This document shows positions 1 through 5,693 of a stretch of 6,393 bases of DNA, one piece after another. The stretch is taken from positions 1-6,393 of the forward strand of contig JACCVE010000574.1 in NCBI GenBank assembly GCA_013698285.1, written 5' to 3'. The first letter of the stretch is position 1. The number at the start of each line of letters is the position of its first letter. The notes under the pieces were generated by a model. That model did not search any database. It had not been told where the DNA came from and worked only from the letters and a program-made list of their open reading frames with translations. The position numbers and the translations under genes are program-made. The DNA is from Chloroflexia bacterium. GTDB lineage: Bacteria; Chloroflexota; Chloroflexia; Thermomicrobiales; UBA6265.

Positions 1-498
1 GGGCCCCGGTTGCCATTTTCCGACCGCCCCGAGAGCCTCGTCCGCCACTCAGCGTCATCCGTCAAACCGTCTGGAGCATCGCGAATCCCACGATTCTCAA
101 GACTCTCATTCGATCGACGCGCCACGATCTCACGGCGCCCGGCAGGGTCGCGTGGTGTCTATGAGGACCCCGAGTCCTTGACAGCGAGCCTCCCGAGTCC
201 GGAGCGGCCGGTGCTTGCCCGGACCGCGCCGCCGGGATCGTGCCGGTCAAGATGAGAGGGACGCGATCGGCGCCGCCCGAAAATACGTCAAATCCGTCAC
301 GTCTTGACTGATTCGACCTTGACGATCTCCGCCGGCGACGCGCTGCACCGCGAGCCGGCCCGTTGCCCGAGACGACATGGACGGTACACCATCGGCTCTG
401 GTGATCAAGAATTCGAGATTCCGGCTTGTCGTTGGGTGCTGGGACATCCCGTTGGGGAAGGTGATCCCCCGGCGGGGCCGGCGAGGTGAATCTGGCGC
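1..498. other. Region without a supportable gene, upstream of the DUF5343-HEPN operon
   Basis: No reading frame here looks like a protein. The open frames are short, rich in Arg/Ser/Pro as expected for GC-rich noncoding DNA, lack good ribosome binding sites and match no family I know. A minus-strand gene could begin close to the left edge (ATG near position 18 or 59), but too little is visible to call it. The only structure I can support is the first copy of the TACGTCA-N14-TGAC dyad at 284-311. A short direct repeat CCCGAGTCC occurs at 169-177 and 192-200 and is probably chance. The region may be decayed DNA or a long regulatory spacer. Confidence 0.55.
284..311. repeat. Dyad copy 1 (operator-like)
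   Basis: TACGTCA at 284-290 is followed after exactly 14 nt by TGACTGA at 305-311. Counting the inner A/T, the arms TACGTCAA and TTGACTGA are complementary at 6 of 8 positions. The same left arm, spacing and TTGAC right-arm core recur at 504-531. I see no matching -10 element for the TTGACT at 304-309, so this copy is not obviously a promoter. It could be a distal binding site for the regulator of the downstream operon, but this is inference. Confidence 0.4.
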
Positions 499-535
499 GT
501 ACTTACGTCATTATTAGTAACACTTGACGTAGTAC
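499..535. promoter_or_regulatory. Dyad copy 2, candidate operator over the -35 element
   Basis: TACGTCA at 504-510 and TGACGTA at 525-531 are perfect inverted 7-mers separated by 14 nt. The symmetry extends outward to GTAC on both sides (499-502 and 532-535), broken by one extra T in the left arm. The A/T-rich loop (511-524) stands out in this GC-rich DNA. The right arm contains the TTGACG that I read as the -35 element, so a protein bound here would compete with RNA polymerase. A repressor site for autoregulation of the DUF5343-HEPN operon is the natural reading. It could also be an RNA hairpin, but it lies upstream of the predicted transcription start. Confidence 0.5.
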
Positions 536-552
536 TGCCGGATGAGTACCAT
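524..552 (+). promoter_or_regulatory. Sigma70-like promoter of the DUF5343-HEPN operon
   Basis: TTGACG (524-529) is separated by 17 nt from TACCAT (547-552). These match the -35 consensus at 5 of 6 positions and the -10 consensus at 4 of 6, including the conserved TA and final T. Transcription would begin near 559 and give a leader of about 48 nt to the TTG start at 607. The -35 lies inside the right arm of the dyad at 499-535. Confidence 0.5.
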
Positions 553-596
553 TGGCCGAGATAGCCCCCCAGACAGGATGTGCGACAAATCGCGTC

Positions 597-600
597 GGAG
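597..600 (+). promoter_or_regulatory. Ribosome binding site that favours the TTG start
   Basis: GGAG at 597-600 lies 6 nt before TTG at 607-609. The alternative GTG at 580 has only an AGGA that abuts the start codon, which is too close to work. This site is the reason for placing the start of the DUF5343 gene at 607. Confidence 0.55.
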
Positions 601-606
601 CCGAGC

Positions 607-1242
607 TTGGCCGAATACGCGTATACCACGGTCCCTTCGAAACTCCGGCCATTCCTCGAGAAGATCAGGGATGTGGGGGTGCCCCCGAAGGTCACCCAGG
701 CCTGGCTGGCATCGATCGGCTTCTCCTCCACCAACGATCGCTCGTTGGTCAGCGTCATGAAACTCGTCGGTTTCATCGACGCAGGCGGGAGACCGACGGA
801 CGCGTGGGAGGCGTACCGGGGAGGTCGGCGGGACGCCTTGGCCACCGGGATCCGATCAGGGTTCGCGTTGCTCTTCGAGACCTATCCCGACGCTCAGGTG
901 CGGTCCAACGCGGACCTCGAGAGCGTGGTCAAGAGTTCCGCTCCCAAGCTCGGTCGTGAGACGGTCTCCCGAGTCGTCTCCACGTTCAAGCACCTGGTCG
1001 CACTGGCGGATTTCGCCGCGGTCGAGGATGCGGGTGAGCGTGAGCGGACCGAACGTCGCCGTTCGATGGCCGACGAGCCTGACATCGCCCTGCCCGCGGC
1101 GATACGGTACGGCGGCACAGGCGTGACCATCCACATCAATGTCCAACTCACCTTGCCCGCCACGACCGACGGAAGCGTCTACGAAAAGCTCTTCGCGGCG
1201 ATGAGAGCGCATCTCTTGGAAGGAATGACCGATGGTCCATAG
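607..1242 (+). CDS. DUF5343 domain-containing protein
   Basis: This protein of about 211 residues resembles the DUF5343 family, whose molecular function is not established. With the TTG start it begins MAEYAYTTVPSKL, which looks like the start of the domain. Residues 13-70 hold a helical block that reads like a winged-helix fold: 'PFLEKIRDVGVPPKVT', then 'WLASIGF', then 'DRSLVSVMKLVGFID', then 'GRPTDAWEAYRG'. A second helical block follows (about 76-138, ending 'TFKHLVALADF'). Next come a charged linker rich in Glu and Arg (about 140-160) and a C-terminal segment with 'VTIHINVQLTLPA' and 'VYEKLFAAMRAHLL'. An in-frame stop at 562-564 limits the start; GTG at 580 would add nine residues but lacks a usable ribosome site. 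The gene is the first of a two-gene operon and overlaps the HEPN-like gene by 11 nt. I infer a DNA- or partner-binding role, possibly as antitoxin or regulator of the HEPN protein. No catalytic motif is visible. Confidence 0.85.
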   Translation: MAEYAYTTVPSKLRPFLEKIRDVGVPPKVTQAWLASIGFSSTNDRSLVSVMKLVGFIDAGGRPTDAWEAYRGGRRDALATGIRSGFALLFETYPDAQVRSNADLESVVKSSAPKLGRETVSRVVSTFKHLVALADFAAVEDAGERERTERRRSMADEPDIALPAAIRYGGTGVTIHINVQLTLPATTDGSVYEKLFAAMRAHLLEGMTDGP

Positions 1243-1789
1243 TCACTTGGCCCACGTCATGAAACGGATGGCGGGGTTCGATACCCACGGCTACTTACCC
1301 CCGCCGCGATACCAGCAATTACCTGCACAGGCGCCGCGTGGGGCCACGCTGGGTCAGTCTCGCCGGCTGGTGCAACGCCTCTGCCTCCAACAGAGCGACC
1401 TCCTGGGAGAATCGCTGGACTGTATCGAGCGAGGGCTCTATCGGGCGGCGCACGTGACCGCTTGGCAGGCCTTCATCGACCTCACGAGCGAGGCGCTGGT
1501 GACCGACCGGGTCACCGAGATGCGTCGATTGAGGCCCGCCCTGTCTCAATACACCGAGGCGGAGCAGCTCCGGGATCGGCTGCCGGAATATGAGCTGTTG
1601 ACCGTCGCGAAGGAGGTCGGGCTCCTCACCATGGCGGCGACCAAGAACGCGTACGAACTGCTCTCCAAGCGGAACGAGTGTGCCCATCCCTCGAGCTACC
1701 GACCTGGACCGAACGAGGCCCTCGGATACGTGTCCGAGTTGATCGGGAGGATGGCCGACCTGCAAAACAGACGATCGCCCGCGCCGTGA
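1232..1789 (+). CDS. HEPN-like protein with RNxxxH motif, putative RNase or defence effector
   Basis: This 185-residue protein is not one I can name. Residues 1-45 are Pro/Gln-rich and probably flexible. Residues 46-95 form an amphipathic helical pair ('LLGESLDCIERGLYRAAHVTAWQA') that resembles the first helices of HEPN domains. The C-terminal helices carry R147-N148-E-C-A-H152, an exact RNxxxH (Rx4H) motif at 1670-1687, followed by Pro-Ser and a conserved-looking 'NEALGYVSEL'. In HEPN toxins this Arg/His pair forms the metal-independent RNase site at a dimer interface. The ATG at 1232 overlaps the end of the DUF5343 gene, with an AAGGA (1220-1224) 7 nt upstream inside that gene, so the two are probably translated together. 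The order (putative partner first, HEPN second) fits toxin-antitoxin or abortive-infection modules. A non-catalytic HEPN scaffold remains possible. The gene ends one base before the stop of the convergent DUF4385 gene. Confidence 0.75.
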   Translation: MVHSHLAHVMKRMAGFDTHGYLPPPRYQQLPAQAPRGATLGQSRRLVQRLCLQQSDLLGESLDCIERGLYRAAHVTAWQAFIDLTSEALVTDRVTEMRRLRPALSQYTEAEQLRDRLPEYELLTVAKEVGLLTMAATKNAYELLSKRNECAHPSSYRPGPNEALGYVSELIGRMADLQNRRSPAP

Positions 1790-1790
1790 C

Positions 1791-2297
1791 CTACGGGTGT
1801 CGTTTTCCGGACGCCTCGATGTGCGCCGCCCTCATCCGCTGGTACGTCTCGTCGTCCCTCGCTCGCTCGTAGCGCTCGAAGAAGATGCGGGCGCATTCGG
1901 CCTTGACCGGGTCGATGTCGGGCGGCAGGACCTCGGAGTGGTCGGGGGACCACTTCCGGCCGCTCTTGTGGTTCGCGTACCGGCGGGAGCGCGTGACACC
2001 CATCTGGAGGAACTTGCGGGCCATGTCCATGCCGACGAAGTCGCCACGCTCGCGGTAGGCCTCGAACATCGCCCAGATGGTGTCCGCGGACTCTCGGGCG
2101 ATCGCGGGCGTCTTGAATCGCCAGTGGTGCAGGATCTCCGACTTGTACGGCTCGACAGAAAGGACGCCCTGCTCACCCTTTCCCACCCGGTAAAGATCGG
2201 GCCGCTCCCTGAAGTCGATCGTCGCGAAGTCGAGCGAGTAGTCGAACGGCGGCTCGATCGACTTCTTCACCGGGCGCGGTGATTGCTTGGCGGTCAT
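1791..2297 (-). CDS. DUF4385 family protein
   Basis: This 168-residue protein appears full length and matches the DUF4385 family, which is widespread in bacteria and has no established function. The diagnostic blocks are 'FDYSLDFATIDFRERPDLY' (18-36), 'RVGKGEQGVLSVEPYKSEI' (37-55), 'HHWRFKTP' (57-64), 'DFVGMDMARKFLQMG' (86-100) and 'TRSRRYANHKSG' (102-113). The tail is charged and helical. It has no signal peptide or membrane segment, so it should be cytoplasmic. The ATG at 2297 is preceded by a GAGG about 6 nt upstream. The gene lies 91 nt downstream of the secreted-protein gene in the same direction, and its 3' end faces the HEPN gene with one base between the stops. I see no clear promoter in the 91-nt gap. 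The family assignment is confident; the function is unknown. Confidence 0.9.
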   Translation of the reverse strand: MTAKQSPRPVKKSIEPPFDYSLDFATIDFRERPDLYRVGKGEQGVLSVEPYKSEILHHWRFKTPAIARESADTIWAMFEAYRERGDFVGMDMARKFLQMGVTRSRRYANHKSGRKWSPDHSEVLPPDIDPVKAECARIFFERYERARDDETYQRMRAAHIEASGKRHP

Positions 2298-2388
2298 CGG
2301 ACCCCTCTACGAAACGGGGCGGGCGGGGAAGATATGGTGACGCTTCCGCCCACTGGCAGAGCTGAACGCATACCGCGCGCCATCTGGA

Positions 2389-3294
2389 TCATCCCCCGGG
2401 AGCGGGGACCACGTACCAGTCACAGGTGACCGTGTCACCAGGGATGACAGGGAACACGAACGTGGAATAGCCGGATTGCCCATCCTCCGGCACGGTCGGC
2501 AGGGGACGATCGTCCTCACCGGTGCAGCCGGTGAGGACCAGACGGATCACCCGGTCCTCGTTCTCGGTGCGGTCCCAGACGGAAAGTCGCGCCACGGACT
2601 CGCCTCCGAGGTCGAAGCGAGTCTCGCCCATGATCCCCTGGGTCGCGGCGACCTGCCTGTTCGCCCGGGTCGCCTCGATGGTCCGGTCGACGGCTTCGTT
2701 TCGGCATGCGGAGAGGTAGTCGGCGTCGGCGTACTCGTCGGGGCAGGCCCAGGCCCGGATCACCAATTCTGTCCCGGCCGGCAGGTCCATGGGCGGGGTG
2801 GGAGCCGGGGGCAGCGCGCCCGGCTCGCCGCTCAGGTCGGGATTGGTGACGTACCAGTCGCAGACCACGTCGGTGCCCGCGGATACGGCGACCACGCCCA
2901 GTCCGGCCGGGATCGGGACGCCGGGGGAGTCCGCGTCGGTGCAGGCGACGACCCGGCGGGTGAAGTCACCCCCAAACCGGTCGGGCGTGAGCGTGTAGAG
3001 CCCGGCCGGGATGTCGTCGAAGGTGATGTCGCCGCGCTCGTCGAGTGCTGCTGATGCCGTGTCCGCCCCGTCGATCGTGACGCTCACGCCGGGCTCGGGC
3101 GTCAGCCCATGGCACGTCCCGTAGATGTCCGGGCCGAGAAAGCCGACCGGACACTCGCGGTAGTGGATAGTCAGGGATGCGTCGTCTCCCTGTGCCCCGG
3201 CCACCGTGGACGGGAATGCTACGGTCATGAGCAATACCACCAGACCGAGGCATCGGCAGACGCGTGGCCGGGTGGCATGGTTGGCGCGTCTCAT
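2389..3294 (-). CDS. Secreted Cys-rich protein with two related domains
   Basis: This 301-residue exported protein has no known function. The signal peptide has a basic start (MRR, further Arg to position 14), a hydrophobic core at about 16-32 and an AGA cleavage site near residue 34. The mature part holds two related domains, about 41-149 and 177-296. Each begins with a strand leading into C-P and a second Cys 13 residues later within a D-x-Y/Y-x-x-x-C context (C48/C61 and C184/C197). Each continues to a C-T pair (C118, C257) and closes with V-x-C-D-W-Y-V (C145, C291). The first domain also contains 'FDDIPAGLYTL', a motif of carboxypeptidase-regulatory-like or prealbumin-type beta sandwiches. 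A Pro-rich linker (about 152-173) joins the domains. Even cysteine spacing suggests two disulfides per domain. ATG 3294 is chosen because AGGAG (3304-3308) lies 9 nt upstream; ATG 3303 touches that site, and ATG 3330 would put 12 extra residues before the signal peptide. Confidence 0.8.
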   Translation of the reverse strand: MRRANHATRPRVCRCLGLVVLLMTVAFPSTVAGAQGDDASLTIHYRECPVGFLGPDIYGTCHGLTPEPGVSVTIDGADTASAALDERGDITFDDIPAGLYTLTPDRFGGDFTRRVVACTDADSPGVPIPAGLGVVAVSAGTDVVCDWYVTNPDLSGEPGALPPAPTPPMDLPAGTELVIRAWACPDEYADADYLSACRNEAVDRTIEATRANRQVAATQGIMGETRFDLGGESVARLSVWDRTENEDRVIRLVLTGCTGEDDRPLPTVPEDGQSGYSTFVFPVIPGDTVTCDWYVVPAPGG

Positions 3295-3303
3295 GGGATT
3301 CAT

Positions 3304-3308
3304 CTCCT
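3304..3308 (-). promoter_or_regulatory. Shine-Dalgarno site that decides the start of the secreted protein
   Basis: CTCCT on the plus strand reads AGGAG on the minus strand, 9 nt before ATG 3294. It excludes the in-frame ATG at 3303, which directly abuts it, and makes the ATG at 3330 unlikely. Confidence 0.6.
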
Positions 3309-3357
3309 GGTGACGCGACGACGGGGTCACGGTTCTCGGTGCGCGGTCGACGTCGCG

Positions 3358-3579
3358 TCAGCCCTCGTAGCCCCGGACCACGCCCTGGAGCAACTGGCTC
3401 GACTCCGCCATCAGAAACCGGATGCTATCGATCGCGATCAGCACGTCCAGCAGGTCTTGCCCCTCGAAGGTGGCCACGGCGTCGGCCAGCTCGCCGCATT
3501 CTCGCAGGGCCGCTTCCAGGTTCGCCCGGGCCTGCGCCGCGCGGGCGGCGGAGCGATCGGCCAAACCCGATTCATTCAT
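3358..3579 (-). CDS. Small helical protein, hypothetical
   Basis: This predicted protein of 73 residues is one I do not recognise. It starts MNESGLADRSAARAAQ, continues as a probable long amphipathic helix rich in Ala, Glu and Leu, and has a second hydrophobic helix around 'LLDVLIAIDSIRFLMAESSQLL'. There is a single Cys and no signal peptide or clear membrane span. It may form a helical hairpin or a small oligomer. ATG 3579 is preferred over the upstream GTG 3621/ATG 3618: the extra N-terminal residues would be an Arg/Trp-rich stretch typical of out-of-gene translation, and no ribosome site lies before them. GGAG at 3590-3593 is 10 nt before ATG 3579, which is acceptable but not strong. The gene ends 63 nt before the secreted-protein start on the same strand, so the two may be cotranscribed. 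The 189 nt upstream, to the amidase stop, hold no gene I can see. Confidence 0.55.
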   Translation of the reverse strand: MNESGLADRSAARAAQARANLEAALRECGELADAVATFEGQDLLDVLIAIDSIRFLMAESSQLLQGVVRGYEG

Positions 3580-3768
3580 CTCCCGCGGTCTCCATCGACG
3601 TCGCGTCCTCCCCACCATCACTGGCGGTGTTCATGATGCCGTCTACTGACCGGTCGCCGCCCAGTTCGTCAATGGATCGTACTGTATCTCTTGCCGCGAT
3701 ACGGGCGAACGGTCGTCGCGACGATCAGGGGGGACCGTGGAACGTGCCCGAGTGCCGTCGGTGCATGG

Positions 3769-5196
3769 TCAGCCCGAACGGAGGAGGGACGGCAGGCGAT
3801 TCACCCATCCGGCCGCGCCCTCGTAGGCGTGGCCGACCCGGCAGACCGTCGCCTCGGCGAACGGGCGTCCTGCGATCTGGAGGCCGAGCGGGAGGCCGTC
3901 GCCGTCGAAGCCCATCGGGAGGGAGAGGACCGGCTGTCCAGTCGCGTTGAACGGCTGGCAGAGGCGGGTGTAGGCCAAACTCACCGGTTCCTCGCCGTCG
4001 TCGTGCCGGAACACGAGGTCGCCGGCCAGCAGGGCCGAGGTCGGCAGTGTCGGGGCGATCACGACATCGAGACGGTGGCGGGCGAAGAGACGCGCCACGG
4101 ACTCCCGGATGGCCTCGCGGGCTCGTAGCGCGCGGAGGTAGTCGACCGCGCTGATCTCCTGTCCGGCGACCAGGCGCTCGCGCAGGTCGGTCCCGAGCAG
4201 GTGACCATCACGACTCACGGTCGCGGCATGGACGGCGGCAGACTCGACCCGGTTCAGGACCATCGCCACGCCCCGGCCGGCGGCCGCGTCGTCCCAATCG
4301 ACCTCGACCAGCTCGGCGCCCAAGCTCCTGAAGACCGACAGGCTCGCCCCGTAGGCGGCCGCGACCGCCGGCGCGATCCTGTCCGTGAAGAAGCCCCCCA
4401 ACACCCCGATCCTCAGTCCACCGATGCCCTGGTCGAGCGATGCCGAGGCGGGGAGGGTGTCGGGGTGTTCGACCGTCGTCGGGTCCGACGGGTCGATGCC
4501 GGCCAACGCGCCGAGGGTCATCGCCGCGTCGGCGACGGTCCGGGCGATCGGGCCGACCGTGTCGAGTGCCCATGAGAGAGGGAAGACGCCCCGCTTGCTG
4601 ACGAGGCCGTAGGTAGGCTTCAGACCGACCGTGCCGGTAACACCCGCCGGGATCCGGATGCTGCCGCCGGTGTCGGAGCCGAGGGCGACGAGGCACGACC
4701 GGACCGCGACGGCCGCGGCCGAACCACCGGAGCTGCCGCCGGGAATGCGGTCCGGGTCCCATGGGTTCCGGGCCGGGACGCTGACCACTCCGGCGGCATA
4801 TTCCTGGGTGACGGTCTTGCCGGTGAAGACGGCGCCTTGCCGCCGCAGCCGGGCGACCACCGCCGCGTCGGCGGTCGCGGCGGGAGCGTCCCGCCGGGCC
4901 CGGGAGCCGCACCGGGTCGGGATACCCTCGACATCGAAGATGTCTTTCACCCCGATCGGGATGCCCTGCAGCGGTCCCAGGTCGCGCCCGGCCCCGAACG
5001 CCTCGTCGGCGGCCGTCGCCTGTTCGTGGGCCCGGTCCGCCAGCACCTCGACATAGGCATGGATGGCGGGCTCGGTCCGTTTGGCCCGGCGCAGGGCGGC
5101 GTCGAGCAGCCCGGTCGCGGTCAACGTGCCGGACCGCAGGCGCTCGCCGACCTCCAGCAATGGGAGATAGAGAGCGGCATCCGGTACGTCCGTCAT
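3769..5196 (-). CDS. Amidase signature (AS) family enzyme
   Basis: This is a complete 475-residue amidase-signature hydrolase, which cleaves a carboxamide to the acid and ammonia through a Ser-cisSer-Lys triad. All three residues are visible: Lys84 in 'GIPIGVKD', Ser155 in 'PGGSSGGSAAA' and Ser179 in 'GSDTGGSIRIPA', with the 24-residue Ser-Ser spacing typical of the family. The Gly/Ser-rich signature lies at about 150-195. The C-terminal 'QPFNATGQPVLSLPMG' and 'LPLGLQIAGRPF' blocks are also typical. The length fits the family (about 450-500). It has no signal peptide, so it should be cytoplasmic. No gatB is nearby, so I do not call it GatA; the substrate cannot be read from the sequence. ATG 5196 has GAGGA (5203-5207) 6 nt upstream and overlaps the stop of the preceding 72-residue ORF by 4 nt (ATGA), which implies translational coupling to that partner. 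Confidence 0.93.
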   Translation of the reverse strand: MTDVPDAALYLPLLEVGERLRSGTLTATGLLDAALRRAKRTEPAIHAYVEVLADRAHEQATAADEAFGAGRDLGPLQGIPIGVKDIFDVEGIPTRCGSRARRDAPAATADAAVVARLRRQGAVFTGKTVTQEYAAGVVSVPARNPWDPDRIPGGSSGGSAAAVAVRSCLVALGSDTGGSIRIPAGVTGTVGLKPTYGLVSKRGVFPLSWALDTVGPIARTVADAAMTLGALAGIDPSDPTTVEHPDTLPASASLDQGIGGLRIGVLGGFFTDRIAPAVAAAYGASLSVFRSLGAELVEVDWDDAAAGRGVAMVLNRVESAAVHAATVSRDGHLLGTDLRERLVAGQEISAVDYLRALRAREAIRESVARLFARHRLDVVIAPTLPTSALLAGDLVFRHDDGEEPVSLAYTRLCQPFNATGQPVLSLPMGFDGDGLPLGLQIAGRPFAEATVCRVGHAYEGAAGWVNRLPSLLRSG

Positions 5197-5411
5197 CGGT
5201 CGTCCTCGTCGTGGACCGTGGGAACCCAGGCGGCGCGGAACGGGAGGGTAGGGGGCTCATCCCCCGTCGCGAGGTGACCGAAAGTGGCCACCATCTCGGC
5301 CATGCTGCCGGGAGATACGGGGACCGGGGCCGTGACGCGGTCACTGCCGGCGACCGCCGGTGGGTGCGGTGGGCGACCCTGACCGTCCCGTGCCTCGTCG
5401 ATGTCGATCAT
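5193..5411 (-). CDS. Small protein translationally coupled to the amidase
   Basis: This 72-residue protein is not recognised by name. It starts MIDIDEARDG, has a Pro-rich middle (about 14-35), a short helical piece 'SMAEMVATFGHLA' and an acidic end after 'PPTLPFRAAWVPTV'. ATG 5411 has a strong AGGGGAG (5420-5426) 8 nt upstream, far better than the start at 5516. Its TGA overlaps the amidase ATG in an ATGA junction, so the two products are probably made in fixed proportion. In characterised systems some AS-family amidases have a small GatC-like partner encoded just upstream (GatC with GatA, AtzG with AtzE). I cannot see a GatC or DUF4089 signature here, so a similar role is only inferred from position and size. 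It could also be a leader ORF whose translation opens the amidase start. Confidence 0.65.
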   Translation of the reverse strand: MIDIDEARDGQGRPPHPPAVAGSDRVTAPVPVSPGSMAEMVATFGHLATGDEPPTLPFRAAWVPTVHDEDDR

Positions 5412-5586
5412 GTCTCGGGCTCCCCTGGCTCGATCGGTGTCCGAACGTGCCGAACATGGTATCCGAATGGTTCCTGACGTGGAGCTTCCGGCGTGTGATG
5501 ATGGAGACGTGCCCAAACAGCACGACTCGGAGTCCCAACTCCACGGCCCCGGGCGCCAGCCACGGCCGGGTGCCGAATCCCTCCCT

Positions 5587-5633
5587 CTAGCGTCGGCCGA
5601 GCGGAATCAGCCACCCGCTCGGCCTCGCTGTTT
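5587..5633 (+). terminator. Intrinsic terminator pointing in the plus direction
   Basis: GGCCGAGCGG (5593-5602) and CCGCTCGGCC (5613-5622) form a perfect 10-bp stem with a 10-nt loop. It can be extended by AGCG (5587-5590) pairing with CGCT (5624-5627) across a 2x2 TC/TC internal loop. TTTTT follows at 5629-5633. This is a textbook Rho-independent terminator for plus-strand RNA. In the minus direction no U-run follows the stem, so it should not act efficiently on the M42 transcript that reads through it. No plus-strand gene that I can support ends here. Confidence 0.75.
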
Positions 5634-5693
5634 TTCCCTTGGTTCGTCGCTGAAACGGATCACCGGGAATGCGCCTGACCGGGTGAGCACCGG

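Noticed and set aside
51..78. Possible third dyad copy (AGCGTCA-N14-TGGAGCA)
   Set aside because: Only the left CGTCA core is kept, the right arm does not match, and there is no symmetry.
304..489. Plus-strand ORF of 61 codons with a piece 'GRYTIGSGDQEFEI' that looks slightly protein-like
   Set aside because: It has no ribosome site and starts inside the dyad copy. The rest of the translation is Arg/Pro-rich noise, so I could not support a gene or a pseudogene.
405..845. Minus-strand ORF of 146 codons over the promoter and start of the DUF5343 gene
   Set aside because: It lies antisense to a recognisable protein family, its translation matches nothing, and it overlaps the promoter and dyad.
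2847..2853. Another TGACGTA, matching the dyad half-site
   Set aside because: It lies within the secreted-protein coding sequence (Tyr-Val-Thr codons) with no partner half-site at 14 nt. One 7-mer hit is expected by chance.
2476..3054. Long plus-strand ORF (192 codons) opposite the secreted protein
   Set aside because: It is a shadow frame. The minus strand has a signal peptide, a ribosome site and repeated cysteine motifs, while this frame is Gly/Arg/Val-rich without motifs.
3640..3700. Minus-strand TTGACG as a promoter for the small helical ORF
   Set aside because: No acceptable -10 element lies 16-18 nt downstream (TCAGTA is the best), so I did not list it.
4208..5344. Minus-strand ORF of 378 codons overlapping the amidase in another frame
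   Set aside because: Its translation is dominated by Arg/Gly/Pro as expected from a shifted GC-rich gene, whereas the amidase frame carries the full catalytic signature.
5500..5592. tRNA-like stretch ('GTGCCGAATCC' resembling a T-loop) before the terminator
   Set aside because: I could not build a 7-bp acceptor stem or a proper 5-bp T stem, and no CCA end or anticodon arm fits.
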